Translations under genes and position numbers: made by a program | Notes under the pieces: generated by a model | Seen by the model: only the letters and a program-made list of their open reading frames with translations | Told to the model about the DNA's origin: nothing | The model's database searches: none | Assembly: GCF_900113835.1 (NCBI RefSeq) | Contig: NZ_FOQV01000001.1 | Location: 62,001 to 126,000 of the forward strand | Origin: Allobosea sp. OK403 | Lineage (GTDB): Bacteria > Pseudomonadota > Alphaproteobacteria > Rhizobiales > Beijerinckiaceae | Length of the DNA: 64,000 nucleotides | Direction: 5' to 3' | In this document: piece after piece, positions 51,126-60,697 of the stretch | How positions within the stretch are numbered: position 1 is the first letter of the stretch | Layout: each line of letters opens with the position of its first letter

Positions 51126-51545
51126 ATGACGTCGGGATCCAATGAGAATGAGACATTGCTGGGCGGAGCCAAGCGCTGGGCGAGAAGCATCAAGCGGGAC
51201 GTTGTCGCGCTCTGGATCGCGGCACGCGACCCTCGCGTCCCCTGGTATGCGAAGGCGCTCTGCGCAACCGTCGCCGCCTACGCGCTATCGCCCATCGACC
51301 TCGTCCCCGACTTCATTCCGGTTATCGGTTATCTGGACGATCTGATTCTGGTGCCACTCGGCATCCTGCTTGCCGTGCGCCTGGTTCCGGCCGACCTCAT
51401 GGCCGAGTTTAGAGCTGCGGCGGACGCGCGTGCCGAGCGGCCCGCCAGTCGCATGGCGGCCGCTGTCATCGTCGCGCTTTGGGTAGGGTGTGCCGCCTTG
51501 GCGCTGTGGGCATTGTGGCCGGCCGGCCGAGCCGGAGCGTTTTAG
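51126..51545 (+). CDS. DUF1232 (YkvA-like) membrane protein
   Basis: A 139-residue protein with the DUF1232 core: DPRVPWYAKALCATVAAYALSPIDLVPDFIPVIGYLDDLILVPLGI, abbreviated here; it forms a membrane-associated hairpin with the conserved SPIDLVPDFIP turn. An additional C-terminal membrane helix (AAAVIVALWVGCAALALWALW) follows a charged linker. Function unknown. Divergent from the GMC gene. Confidence 0.85.
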   Translation: MTSGSNENETLLGGAKRWARSIKRDVVALWIAARDPRVPWYAKALCATVAAYALSPIDLVPDFIPVIGYLDDLILVPLGILLAVRLVPADLMAEFRAAADARAERPASRMAAAVIVALWVGCAALALWALWPAGRAGAF

Positions 51546-51565
51546 TACAGCTTGGGAGGATAGCC

Positions 51566-52948
51566 TCAGGCTGCACGCAGGTTCGACAGGAAATGCGTGA
51601 CGAGGTCGCTGATCATCCCGGCCGAGGCCTCGACCTGGACGGCGGCGCTGTCGAGCTCGATCGACATCTTGGTGACGTCGCCGATCGACATCCGCGCGGC
51701 CTGGGCCGAGAGCAGGCCTTCCTGCGTCCGGGTGGCGGCTTCCTGCGTGTTGACGGCCATCTCGTTCGTGGCGGCCGATTGCTGCTGGACCGTCTGGGCG
51801 ATCGAGGCAGACGATTCCTCCAGCCGAGCGATGGTCAGGCTGATCGAGTTCACATGGGTGACGCAGGATTCGGTCGCCGACTGCACCTGCGCGATCTGCG
51901 TCGAAATCTCGGCGGTGGCGCTGGCGGTTTGGTGCGCCAGCGATTTGACCTCGCCGGCGACGACCGCGAAACCCTTGCCGGCCTCGCCGGCGCGCGCCGC
52001 CTCGATGGTGGCGTTCAAGGCAAGCAGATTGGTCTTGGTCGCGATCTGCTGGATCAGGGTCACGATCGAGCCGATGCGGCTGGCAGCCTCCGCCAGTACG
52101 GCGATCGACGAGGTGACCTCGCGCGTATCGGCGACGGCCTGGCCGGTGATCGAGAAGCTTTGCTGCGCCTCGCTGCTGACATGGTCGAGCGCCTGCACCA
52201 GATCATTCGTCGCCGTCACCGTGCTGGTGATGCGCTGGGTGCAGTCGCGCGCGGCATCCTCCGCAAGCGTGGCTTCCCGGTCCGCCTGGCCGCTGCGGTA
52301 ATGGCTGGTCGCGGCGTAGTTTCTCAAGGTGGTCGCGGCCGTCTTCAGGCTCTCCGAGAGCTGGACGATGTTGTTCTGGAAGGACGAGGCGGCCAGATGG
52401 AGTTGGTTCTCGCGCTGCGTCAGGTTGATGCGGCTCGCCCGCTGATGGCAGGAGGTCGCGGCGATGGCGTCACAGAGGATCAGCCGGGTCAGGGCTGCGC
52501 ATTCCTCGATCGCCTTGCGGCTGCCGAAGCGCCGGCGGCGGCCGATTTCCTTGAAAAGCGGATCGATCAGGCGCAGCGTCGTGCCGAGCCGCGTGCGGAT
52601 GCCCAGGGCGTCGCCGAACTCGGTCAGGGCCGCCTTGTTCAGGGACGCGACGTAGTCCTCGCCGAACTCGCCGCCGAACAAGGTCTGGAGATGCTGTTCC
52701 TCGGCCTGGACGACCGCCTGCCGGTGCTGGGCGACATGGGGCTTCATGTCGGCGACAGAGCGTTCGAGATGGTCGCAATAGGCGTGGCAGGCAGCGCCGG
52801 CCTTGGCGGTGAGCGCCGGCAGCAGGGAGCGGGCGATGGCGCGGGCCTGGTCGTCGACGCCGGATGCAAGCAGGAGACGCTCGACAGCAGTGCCGGTGAT
52901 GGCGACAGGCTTCACTCCCGATGAATCGGTCTTCGGATTGCGGTCCAA
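51566..52948 (-). CDS. Soluble globin-coupled-type chemoreceptor
   Basis: A 460-residue methyl-accepting chemotaxis protein with no membrane segment. Residues about 20-180 resemble the HemAT-type protoglobin sensor ([21 protein letters not shown]); residues about 200-460 are the MCP signalling domain with the hairpin tip [34 protein letters not shown], shown cut at the ends. The proximal heme histidine expected four residues before the G-I of ALGI is Gly here. Cytoplasmic signalling through CheA/CheW is expected; no che genes are nearby. Confidence 0.85.
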   Translation of the reverse strand: MDRNPKTDSSGVKPVAITGTAVERLLLASGVDDQARAIARSLLPALTAKAGAACHAYCDHLERSVADMKPHVAQHRQAVVQAEEQHLQTLFGGEFGEDYVASLNKAALTEFGDALGIRTRLGTTLRLIDPLFKEIGRRRRFGSRKAIEECAALTRLILCDAIAATSCHQRASRINLTQRENQLHLAASSFQNNIVQLSESLKTAATTLRNYAATSHYRSGQADREATLAEDAARDCTQRITSTVTATNDLVQALDHVSSEAQQSFSITGQAVADTREVTSSIAVLAEAASRIGSIVTLIQQIATKTNLLALNATIEAARAGEAGKGFAVVAGEVKSLAHQTASATAEISTQIAQVQSATESCVTHVNSISLTIARLEESSASIAQTVQQQSAATNEMAVNTQEAATRTQEGLLSAQAARMSIGDVTKMSIELDSAAVQVEASAGMISDLVTHFLSNLRAA

Positions 52949-53080
52949 GGAATGCTGCAGCCTGAACGTTTGCCCCCTTAAGACAATCCCATCAAAATCT
53001 TAATGAATCTCGGAGCTTGCCTGCACGTATTTTAAGCTGCGTCGTGCCTATGAATGAACCTGGAGCCCCCAGCGGAAATC

Positions 53081-54007
53081 CTAGGGCCGCGGCGCTTCGA
53101 TCCCCGGAATGCCGCTGATCTGCTGGGCGAGGAAATCGACCAGTAGCCGGACCCGGGCAATGCCTGAGCGCTCGGGCACGATCAGCAGGCTCAGCGGCAC
53201 GAAAGGCAGCGCGTAGTCGGGCAGGATCGCCTCGAGCCGTCCGTCCGCCAGGAGATCGCCGACCAGCCATTGATGGGTCGGGCCGATGCCGCGCCCGGCT
53301 GCCAGAGCCTCGCGCGCGGCAAGCCCATGGTCGACCCGGAAGCGCCCATTGAGGGGCACGACATGGCGCGCGCCGTCCGGCCCTTGCAGGGTCAGCGTGT
53401 CGCTGCCCGCCACATTCGACATCCGGATGCCTTCATGGCCGGAGAGATCCTGCGGGATCGTCGGCCTCCCGCGCGCGGCCAAATAATCCGGCGCCGCCAC
53501 CAGCAGGCGGCGGCACTGGCCGAGAGCCCTGAGCTTCATGGAGCTGTCGCTGAGCGGACCCAGGCGCAGCGCGATGTCGACGCCTTCCCGGACAAGGTCG
53601 ACGCGTTCGTCGGTGAGGCTGAGATCGACCCCGATCTCGGGATAACGATCCTGAAAGGCGAAGATCAACCGGCTGGTGTGCAAGACCCCGAAAGCGGCGG
53701 TGCAGGAGATCCGGATCGTGCCGGCTGGTGCGCCGCGCGTGCCGCGTGCCTCGTCGCCGGCCTGCTCGACCAGGCGCAGGATCTGGACGCAGTCGGCATA
53801 GTAGCGGCCGCCTTCGTCGGTCATCGTGACGCGCCGGGTGGTCCTGCTGAGAAGCGGCACGCCGACGGCGTCCTCGAGCTCGCGCAGATGCCGGGTGATC
53901 GTCGACTGCCCGACCCCGAGCTCGCGCGCGACCGCCGACAGGCTGCCGCGCTCGGCGACGCGGACGAAGCTGCGCATGCGTTCGAGCGTGACGTCAGATC
54001 TATCCAT
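53081..54007 (-). CDS. LysR-family transcriptional regulator
   Basis: A 308-residue LTTR: N-terminal winged helix (MRSFVRVAERGSLSAVARELGVGQSTITRHLRELEDAVGVPLLSRTTRR, ends cut) and a two-lobed effector domain (IRISCTAAFGVLH, DIALRLGPLSDSSMKLRALG). It is divergent from the NQO1-like quinone reductase gene with 95 bases between, the typical layout for an LTTR and its target. The start at 54007 (MDRSDVT) is preferred over one four codons upstream. Confidence 0.88.
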   Translation of the reverse strand: MDRSDVTLERMRSFVRVAERGSLSAVARELGVGQSTITRHLRELEDAVGVPLLSRTTRRVTMTDEGGRYYADCVQILRLVEQAGDEARGTRGAPAGTIRISCTAAFGVLHTSRLIFAFQDRYPEIGVDLSLTDERVDLVREGVDIALRLGPLSDSSMKLRALGQCRRLLVAAPDYLAARGRPTIPQDLSGHEGIRMSNVAGSDTLTLQGPDGARHVVPLNGRFRVDHGLAAREALAAGRGIGPTHQWLVGDLLADGRLEAILPDYALPFVPLSLLIVPERSGIARVRLLVDFLAQQISGIPGIEAPRP

Positions 54008-54102
54008 TATATGGCACAATCTTATGCATTGCCGACATCTAACGGATCGTATGGGCTCTGGCTACTTGAATACCAATCAACCCATCACCGGATCGTCGAC
54101 CC

Positions 54103-54900
54103 ATGAAAATCCTGCTTGTCTCCGCTCATCCCGAGCCACGTTCGCTCAACGGCGTGCTGCGCGACGTCGCCATCAAGGAGCTCGAGGCCCAGGGCCATGA
54201 GGTGCGGGTGTCGGATCTCTATGCCGATGGCTGGAAATCCGAGATCGACCGCGCCGATTTCCCCGCCCTGGCGCCCGACGCGCGGCTCAAGCCGGCGGCC
54301 GCCTCCGGAGAGGCTTTCGCCGACGATTCTCTCACCGCCGACGTCAAGGCCGAGCAGGAGAAGCTGCTCTGGGCCGACACGCTGATCCTGCAGTTCCCGC
54401 TCTGGTGGTTCACCATGCCGGCGATCCTGAAGGGCTGGGTCGACCGGGTCTATGCCTATGGCTTCGCCTATGGCGTCGGCGAGCACAGCGACACGCGCTG
54501 GGGCGACCGCTATGGCGAGGGCACCCTCGCGGGAAAGCGCGCCATGCTGCTGGTGACCGCCGGCGGCTGGGAGGAGCATTATTCGGATCGCGGCATCAAC
54601 GGCCCGATCGACGACCTGCTGTTCCCGATCAATCACGGCATCCTGTACTACCCGGGCTATGACGTGCTGCCGCCCTTCGTGGCCTACAGGGTCGATCGTC
54701 TCGACGAGGCTGGGGTCGCGGCAGTGGCCGAGCGCCTGCGCGAGCGGATGCGCACGCTTGGCTCCATCCCGCCGATCCCGTTTCGGCGGCAGAACGGCGG
54801 CGATTACCTGATCCCGAGCATGCGGCTGCGCCCTGAGCTGGGTGAGCCGGATGCAAACGGCTTCGCGCTGCATCAGAACGACGCAGACGCAGCCGGTTAG
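54103..54900 (+). CDS. NAD(P)H:quinone oxidoreductase (NQO1/KefF-like flavodoxin fold)
   Basis: A 265-residue flavodoxin-fold protein: FMN/FAD phosphate loop SAHPEPRSLNGVL, LILQFPLWWFTMPAILKGWVDRV and TAGGWEEHYSDRGINGP. The family reduces quinones and other electrophiles by two electrons. The divergent LysR regulator probably controls it in response to such a compound. Runs to within 40 bases of the convergent lysC. Confidence 0.9.
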   Translation: MKILLVSAHPEPRSLNGVLRDVAIKELEAQGHEVRVSDLYADGWKSEIDRADFPALAPDARLKPAAASGEAFADDSLTADVKAEQEKLLWADTLILQFPLWWFTMPAILKGWVDRVYAYGFAYGVGEHSDTRWGDRYGEGTLAGKRAMLLVTAGGWEEHYSDRGINGPIDDLLFPINHGILYYPGYDVLPPFVAYRVDRLDEAGVAAVAERLRERMRTLGSIPPIPFRRQNGGDYLIPSMRLRPELGEPDANGFALHQNDADAAG

Positions 54901-54937
54901 AACCAGCTCGCCCCGGCGCCGTAAAGGCCCTAGCGCC

Positions 54938-56176
54938 TTACGCGGCGTCGAGCCCGTAGAGCGAGTGCAGCGTGCGCACCGCAAGCTCGGTATAGGCGGC
55001 GTCGATCAGCACCGAGAACTTGATCTCGGATGTCGTGATCGCGCGGATGTTGATGCCCTTCTCGGCCAGCGCCCGGAAGGCGCGCGCGGCGACGCCGGCA
55101 TGGCTGCGCATGCCCACGCCGATCGCCGAGATCTTCACCACATCGGTCGCGCCCTGCAGCGACTGATAGGCGATCTGGTCGTGCCGGCTCTCCAGCAGCG
55201 TGCGCGCCCGCTCGAAATCGGCGGTCGGCACGGTGAAGGTGATGTCGGTCGTCGCCTGGTCGTCGGAGACGACCTGGATGATCATGTCGACATTGATGTT
55301 GGCATCGGCGAGCGGGCCGAAGATCGCCGCCGCCACGCCGGGCTTGTCGGCGACGCGCCGGAGCGTGATCTGGGCTTCGTCGCGCGAAAACGCGATGCCG
55401 GTGACGATCTGCTGTTCCACGATGTCGTCCTCGTCGCAGATAAGAGTACCAGATTTCGGATTGTCGGGGTCGTCGAAGGAGGAGCGCACATAGGTCGGCA
55501 CGCGCTGGACCATGGCGATCTCGACCGAGCGGACCTGCAGCACCTTGGAGCCGAGCGAGGCCATCTCCAGCATCTCCTCGAAGGAGACCTTGTCCATGCG
55601 CCGGGCCTTGGGCACGACGCGCGGGTCGGTAGTGTAGACGCCGTCGACATCGGTGTAGATGTCGCAGCGATCGGCCTTCAACCCGGCTGCGAGCGCGACC
55701 GCGCTGGTGTCCGAGCCGCCGCGCCCGAGCGTGACGATACGGTTGCTCTGGGCGTGCACGCCCTGGAAGCCGGAGCAGACGGCGATCTCGCGATTGCGGT
55801 CGAAGCCAGCGACGATGCCGGCGGGCTCGACTGCCTCGATGCGCGAGGAGCCATGCGCATCCGAGCCGTAGATCGGGATCTGCCAGCCCTGCCAGGAGCG
55901 CGCGGGCAGGCCGAGCTGCTGCAGCACGATCGCCATCAGGCCCGAGGTCACCTGCTCGCCCGAGGCGACGACGACATCGTATTCGGCCTGGTCATGGAGC
56001 GCCGAGGCTTCTTTGCACCAGCCGACCAATTCATTGGTCTTGCCGGACATCGCCGAGACCACGACCGCGACCTCATGGCCGGCGTCGAACTCGCGTTTCA
56101 CATGGCGTGCGGCGTTCTTGATGCGCTCGACAGTGGCGACGGAGGTTCCGCCGAATTTCATCACCAGACGGGCCAT
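54938..56176 (-). CDS. lysC: Aspartate kinase
   Basis: A 412-residue aspartokinase with the full set: N-terminal [15 protein letters not shown], phosphate/aspartate site [15 protein letters not shown] and [15 protein letters not shown], followed by two C-terminal ACT domains (about residues 265-410) for lysine/threonine feedback. It makes aspartyl phosphate, the first step to lysine, threonine, methionine and diaminopimelate. Divergent from ubiG, an arrangement common in Rhizobiales. Confidence 0.95.
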   Translation of the reverse strand: MARLVMKFGGTSVATVERIKNAARHVKREFDAGHEVAVVVSAMSGKTNELVGWCKEASALHDQAEYDVVVASGEQVTSGLMAIVLQQLGLPARSWQGWQIPIYGSDAHGSSRIEAVEPAGIVAGFDRNREIAVCSGFQGVHAQSNRIVTLGRGGSDTSAVALAAGLKADRCDIYTDVDGVYTTDPRVVPKARRMDKVSFEEMLEMASLGSKVLQVRSVEIAMVQRVPTYVRSSFDDPDNPKSGTLICDEDDIVEQQIVTGIAFSRDEAQITLRRVADKPGVAAAIFGPLADANINVDMIIQVVSDDQATTDITFTVPTADFERARTLLESRHDQIAYQSLQGATDVVKISAIGVGMRSHAGVAARAFRALAEKGINIRAITTSEIKFSVLIDAAYTELAVRTLHSLYGLDAA

Positions 56177-56326
56177 GGCGGTCCAGAGGCTCTCAGATCA
56201 ACAGTCCCGAACGAGCCGGGACGAAAGGTCACCCTCGCGCCCTACGCGAGGCCGGTGTAGATGACGGGCGGCGGCCGGACTGTCAATGCGATGCGGACCA
56301 GCTTTTGATCAGGAAGGAATAAGGCC

Positions 56327-57082
56327 ATGGCGGCGACGGCTCAGCGCGACGGCTCGACGATCGATCCTGCCGAGGTCGCGCGTTTCGAGGCCATCGCCAA
56401 GACCTGGTGGGACCCGAAGGGGCCCATGGCGGTGCTGCACAAGTTCAATCCGGTGCGATTGGGCTTCGTTCGCGACCTGGCCTGTGCGCGGTTCTCGCGC
56501 GATTCCAGGACGCTGACGGCGCTGGACGGCCTGACCCTGGTCGACATAGGCTGCGGCGGCGGCGTGCTTTCCGAGCCCCTGGCGCGGCTGGGCGCGAAGG
56601 TGACCGGGCTCGATCCGGCGCCGACCAATGTCACCGTCGCCCGCGCCCATGCCGGGAAGAGCGGGCTTGCGATCGATTATCGCCAGGAGACGATCGAGGC
56701 GCTGGTAGCGGAGGGTAGGACCTTCGACATCGTGCTGGCGATGGAGGTCGTCGAGCATGTCGCCGATGTCGAGGCCTTCGTCACCGCTTGCTGCCAGGCG
56801 GTGAAGCCCGGTGGTCTTCTGGTGATGGCGACGCTGAACCGCACATTGAAATCCTATGCGCTCGCCATCGTCGGTGCGGAATATGTGCTGCGCTGGCTGC
56901 CGCGCGGCACGCATGACTGGAACAAATTCGTGACGCCCGACGAGCTTGGCGCGGCGATCGAGGCCGGCGGGCTCGATCTCGGCGAGAGCACCGGCGTGGT
57001 CTACAACCCGCTTGCCGACCGCTGGTCGGCCGCGCGCGACACCAATGTCAACTATATGCTGGCGGCTTACAAGCCGGCCTGA
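56327..57082 (+). CDS. ubiG: Ubiquinone biosynthesis O-methyltransferase
   Basis: A 251-residue SAM methyltransferase matching UbiG: EVARFEAIAKTWWDPKGPMAVLHKFNPVRL at the N-terminus (cut at its ends), motif I LVDIGCGGGVLSEPLARLGA, AMEVVEHVADV and the C-terminal RGTHDWNKFVTPDEL. It carries out both O-methylations in ubiquinone synthesis at the membrane face. GGAAGGAATAAGG precedes the ATG. Divergent from lysC, with a 150-base promoter region between. Confidence 0.95.
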   Translation: MAATAQRDGSTIDPAEVARFEAIAKTWWDPKGPMAVLHKFNPVRLGFVRDLACARFSRDSRTLTALDGLTLVDIGCGGGVLSEPLARLGAKVTGLDPAPTNVTVARAHAGKSGLAIDYRQETIEALVAEGRTFDIVLAMEVVEHVADVEAFVTACCQAVKPGGLLVMATLNRTLKSYALAIVGAEYVLRWLPRGTHDWNKFVTPDELGAAIEAGGLDLGESTGVVYNPLADRWSAARDTNVNYMLAAYKPA

Positions 57083-57100
57083 GCGGCGCGGGGCAGGATC

Positions 57101-57409
57101 TCAGATCCAGCGTCGCAGCACACCGCCTATCAGCAGCAACACCATGCCCGCGCCGGCGGAGACGATGGCGGCCGTCGCCTGCGGGCTGGTGCCGATCGCA
57201 TAGCCCAGCCGCTTCCAGATCAGCGCGCCGATGGTCGCGCCGATGAGCAGGATCACGGCGTTGAAGAAAACGCCGAAACAACCATCGCCGAGAATGGCGT
57301 CAGCGATCCAGGCCAGCGCGAAGGCCGCGGCGACGATGACGGCGATCAGGACGGCCATTTGCGGCGTCGCCATATCGGGCAGGCCGAGCATCAGAAAATA
57401 AGCGCGCAT
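57101..57409 (-). CDS. Small three-helix membrane protein
   Basis: A 102-residue very hydrophobic protein with three predicted membrane helices (MAVLIAVIVAAAFALAWIAD, FFNAVILLIGATIGALIW and AIVSAGAGMVLLLIGGVL). The ILGDGCFG..IGATIGALIWKRLG part faintly recalls GlsB/YeaQ-like proteins, but I do not assign it. The start may be 57409 or, at MATPQM, 57373. The open frame upstream runs through a dispersed repeat and is not coding. Convergent with ubiG. Confidence 0.65.
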   Translation of the reverse strand: MRAYFLMLGLPDMATPQMAVLIAVIVAAAFALAWIADAILGDGCFGVFFNAVILLIGATIGALIWKRLGYAIGTSPQATAAIVSAGAGMVLLLIGGVLRRWI

Positions 57410-57440
57410 CGCGGCGAATCCTGTTGGCGGACGGCCGATG

Positions 57441-57491
57441 CTAGAGCATCGGCCCGAAAAGTGGGAACCGGTTTTCGGGACAAGCCGATGC
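57441..57491. repeat. Palindromic repeat with AAGTGGGAACCGGTT core
   Basis: Arms GCATCGGC / GCCGATGC and CCCGAAAA / TTTTCGGG enclose GTGGGAACCGG. The same core occurs in the repeats at 4218, 26970, 39886, 45828 and 46641. It lies in the 288-base gap between the small membrane protein and ccr; the rest of that gap holds a second GCATCGG palindrome half (57509) and presumably the ccr promoter. Confidence 0.8.
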
Positions 57492-57697
57492 CAAATCAAA
57501 GATCTGCAGCATCGGTCCGATGCCAGCATGCGGCAAGCGGCGGACGCCGGTGAATATGCGGGCTGTTTTTGCGCTGCGGTATAATTCCTTAGGGGGATGG
57601 CGCAGCGCAGCATGACGCGGCATCATCGCCTGCCTAGCCAAGGGAGCAGTCGAGCGCGCGCGATAAGCCGCCGGCGAACAAGAACAGGGAGACGACG

Positions 57698-58960
57698 ATG
57701 TCCAAGCCGCAGGCCGCGCTCAAGGATCTCTACGAACTGAACGAACTGCCGCCGCTCGGCCATGTGCCGGCCAGCATGTACGCCTGGACGATCCGGCGCG
57801 AGCGCCACGGCCCGCCGATCGAGAGTTTCCAGATCGAGGTGATCCCGACCTGGACGATCGGCGAGGAGGAGGTGCTGCTGCTCGTGATGGCCGGCGGCGT
57901 CAACTATAACGGCATCTGGGCCGGGCTAGGCCAGCCGATCTCCCCTTTCGACGTCCACAAGGGCTCGCTGCATGTCGCGGGTTCGGACTGCTCCGGCATC
58001 GTCTGGGCTGTCGGCACCAAGGTGAAGCGCTGGAAGGTCGGCGACGAGGTCATCGTCCATTGCAACCAGGATGACGGCGACGACGAGGAGTGCAATGGCG
58101 GCGACCCGATGTTCTCCTCATCCCAGCGCATCTGGGGTTACGAGACGCCGGACGGCTCCTTCGCCCAGTTCTGCCGGGTGCAGTCGCGCCAACTGATGCA
58201 GAAGCCGAAGCATTTGGCCTGGGAGGAGGCCGCCTGCTACACGCTGACGCTGGCGACGGCCTATCGCATGCTCTTCGGCCATGCGCCCCACACCATCAAG
58301 CCCGGCGACAATGTGCTGATCTGGGGCGCGTCGGGCGGCCTTGGCGTCTTCGGCGTTCAGCTTTGTGCGGCGTCCGGCGCCAACCCGATCGGCGTGATCT
58401 CCGACGAGAGCAAGCGCGACTACGTGCTTGGCCTTGGCGCCAAGGGCGTGATCAACCGCAAGGATTTCAATTGCTGGGGCCAGATGCCCAAGGTCAACAG
58501 CCCCGAATACAACGACTGGACCAAGGAGGCGCGCAAGTTCGGCAAGGCGATCTGGGACATCACGGGCAAGAAGGATGTCGACATCGTCTTCGAGCATCCC
58601 GGCGAGGCGACTTTCCCGGTCTCCTGTCTCGTCGCCAAGCGCGGCGGCATGATCGTGTTCTGCGCCGGCACCTCGGGCTTCAACATAACCTTCGACGCCC
58701 GCTATGTCTGGATGCGGCAGAAGCGCGTGCAGGGCTCGCATTTCGCCCATCTCAAACAGGCGAGCGCGGCGAACCAGTTCGTGCTCGACCGCCGCGTCGA
58801 CCCTTGCATGTCCGAGGTCTTCCCCTGGGACAAGATTCCGCTCGCCCATCAGAAGATGTGGAAGAACGAGCATGCGCCGGGCAATATGGCGGTGCTGGTG
58901 ACAGCGCCGCGCACGGGCCTGCGGACCTATGAGGATGTGGCCGAGGCGCTGGCGGGGTGA
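57698..58960 (+). CDS. ccr: Crotonyl-CoA carboxylase/reductase
   Basis: A 420-residue medium-chain dehydrogenase of the Ccr type. Evidence: the N-terminal KDLYELNELPPLGHVPASMYAWTIR, VAGSDCSGIVWAVG, the Ccr-specific HCNQDDGDDEECNGGDPMFSSSQRIWGYET (cut for display), cofactor site IWGASGGLGVFGVQL and FEHPGEATFP, which includes CO2-binding residues of the family. It carboxylates crotonyl-CoA to ethylmalonyl-CoA with NADPH, the key step of the ethylmalonyl-CoA pathway for acetate and C1 growth. GGGAGACGACG precedes the ATG. Confidence 0.95.
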   Translation: MSKPQAALKDLYELNELPPLGHVPASMYAWTIRRERHGPPIESFQIEVIPTWTIGEEEVLLLVMAGGVNYNGIWAGLGQPISPFDVHKGSLHVAGSDCSGIVWAVGTKVKRWKVGDEVIVHCNQDDGDDEECNGGDPMFSSSQRIWGYETPDGSFAQFCRVQSRQLMQKPKHLAWEEAACYTLTLATAYRMLFGHAPHTIKPGDNVLIWGASGGLGVFGVQLCAASGANPIGVISDESKRDYVLGLGAKGVINRKDFNCWGQMPKVNSPEYNDWTKEARKFGKAIWDITGKKDVDIVFEHPGEATFPVSCLVAKRGGMIVFCAGTSGFNITFDARYVWMRQKRVQGSHFAHLKQASAANQFVLDRRVDPCMSEVFPWDKIPLAHQKMWKNEHAPGNMAVLVTAPRTGLRTYEDVAEALAG

Positions 58961-58962
58961 GG

Positions 58963-59373
58963 CTATCTCTCCGCGTTCTTGCGAAAGACGACGCGGTCAT
59001 AGAGCACGAAATTGATCATCAGGCCGGCGCCAACGCCGGCTGCGAGCGCGAGATAGGGAATTGGCCTGGCTGAGCCGAGAGTCAGGACGATGGCCGTGTA
59101 GGCCGTCAGATTGACGGCGCCGGCTGCGAGGCTCGAGAGCGTGTAGCGGCCAAGCTCGGCGGCGGGCCGGCTGGAGGCGCGGTCGGCGAAGGTGAACCGG
59201 CGGTTCAGCGCCCAGGTGAACGCCGCGGCGGCTAGAAACGACAGAACCCGCGCCGTGACCGGGCCGAGCATCAGCCTCTCGATGGCGATGGCGAAGACCC
59301 CGCCATCGACGAGGAAGCCGAGGGCTCCGACGCCGAGGAAGCGCGGGAAGCGTCCGGGCAGCTTGGACGGCAT
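58963..59373 (-). CDS. GtrA-family membrane protein
   Basis: A 136-residue protein with four membrane helices and the GtrA pattern: RFLGVGALGFLVDGGVF near the start, ARVLSFLAAAAFTWALNRRFTF and the last helix GLMINFVLYDRVVFRK. GtrA proteins are thought to flip polyprenyl-linked sugars for O-antigen or wall modification. It starts four bases after the end of the glycosyltransferase gene, so the two form an operon. Confidence 0.9.
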   Translation of the reverse strand: MPSKLPGRFPRFLGVGALGFLVDGGVFAIAIERLMLGPVTARVLSFLAAAAFTWALNRRFTFADRASSRPAAELGRYTLSSLAAGAVNLTAYTAIVLTLGSARPIPYLALAAGVGAGLMINFVLYDRVVFRKNAER

Positions 59374-59377
59374 CGCC

Positions 59378-60439
59378 TCAGCCGCCGGCTGCCGGATGGC
59401 CGAGATAGGCGATGAGCTTTTTCTCGCGCCGTCCCCGCGCGACGCTGTCGAGAATCAATCCGGTCACGAAGGCGAGCAGGCCCGCGATCATCAATCCGAC
59501 GGAGAGAACGGCGGTCGGCAGGCGCATGACCCAGCCCGTCTCGATGAAGGCGAGGATCACGGGAACGCCGAGCCCGATCGAGGATAGTACGAAGAGCGTG
59601 CCGATGAGAGTGAAGAACTGGAGCGGCAGCAGATCGCGCACCAGATGCAGGATCAAGCCGAAGATCCGGAAACCGTCCTTGAAGGTCGAGAGCTTGCTCT
59701 CCGAGCCGGCGGGCCGTTCCTTGTAGAGCGTTTCGATCTCGGACATCGGCACGTCGAGATCGAGCGCATGGACCAGCAATTCGGTCTCGATTTCGAAGCC
59801 GTTGCTGGTGGCGGGGAAGGATTTCACGAAGCGGCGCGAGAGCACCTTGTAGCCTGACAGCATGTCGCGGCTATGGGCGCCGAATATCCGCGAGACGAGG
59901 CCGGTCAAAACCCTGTTGCCGAGCACATGGCCGCGGCGATAGGCGTCGTGCCGGTGATGGACCCGCGCGCCGTTGACCTTGTCGTAGGGGCCGGCGAGGA
60001 GTTCCGCCACGAGCCTTGGCGCGGCTTCCGCCTCATAGGTCGCATCGCCATCGACCAGCAGATAGATATCGGCCTCGACGTCGCTGAACATGCGCCGCAC
60101 GACATAACCCTTGCCCTGCCGGCGTTCGCCGCGGACGATTGCTCCCGCTTGTCGCGCGGCTTCGGCCGTACCGTCGCTGGAATTGTTGTCGTAGACATAG
60201 ATCGCGGCCCCCGGCAGGCTCTCCCGGAAGCTCCGCACCACGGCAGCGATCGTCAGCGCCTCGTTGTGGCAAGGGATCAGTACTGCGATCGCAAGCGACG
60301 CCGGACATCTCTGGATGGCATGGCCGGTCGCCGGCAGAAACATTTCGATTCCATTTTGGACGTCACGCGCAGGGCTGGCGTGTTGTATCGGGCTGCCATC
60401 GCTGCGAAGGGTCGGGGGAGTTGCAGTCCTGGTGAGCAT
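59378..60439 (-). CDS. GT2 glycosyltransferase, polyprenyl-phosphate type
   Basis: About 353 residues. A GT-A fold domain shows VLIPCHNEALTIAAVV, YVYDNNSSDGTAEAAR, the metal-site VDGDATYEAEAAPRL and DMLSGYKVLSRRFVKSF; two C-terminal membrane helices follow (about residues 270-340). The layout fits GtrB/DPM1-like enzymes that charge a polyprenyl phosphate with a sugar. The start is unsure: 60439 or 60343 (MFLPATG), the latter with a better GGAATCG site. Coupled to gtrA downstream. Confidence 0.85.
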   Translation of the reverse strand: MLTRTATPPTLRSDGSPIQHASPARDVQNGIEMFLPATGHAIQRCPASLAIAVLIPCHNEALTIAAVVRSFRESLPGAAIYVYDNNSSDGTAEAARQAGAIVRGERRQGKGYVVRRMFSDVEADIYLLVDGDATYEAEAAPRLVAELLAGPYDKVNGARVHHRHDAYRRGHVLGNRVLTGLVSRIFGAHSRDMLSGYKVLSRRFVKSFPATSNGFEIETELLVHALDLDVPMSEIETLYKERPAGSESKLSTFKDGFRIFGLILHLVRDLLPLQFFTLIGTLFVLSSIGLGVPVILAFIETGWVMRLPTAVLSVGLMIAGLLAFVTGLILDSVARGRREKKLIAYLGHPAAGG

Positions 60440-60697
60440 GATGAGCGCTGGTTGGTGGGGGCGAGAGTTCGCCGACAGCATCGAGGCCGACGGACCAACT
60501 CCTCGTTTCCGCACGGGGCATGTTCCTGCGCCGGGTCACGAGAACCATGATGAGCTGATCGCGTTTTGCCCTTGCACATGGCGCTGAATGGCGTCGAAAC
60601 GGCGCATTTTCGGGGCTGTCATGTTGCGTGTTGTTATCTGGTTTCAGGGTCCGGAAGCAGAACGGTCGGGAGTTGAGCGGCCGGGAGTTGAACGACA

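Noticed and set aside
57410-57613. Extension of the small membrane protein upstream
   Set aside because: It runs through the dispersed palindromic repeat and has the composition of non-coding DNA.
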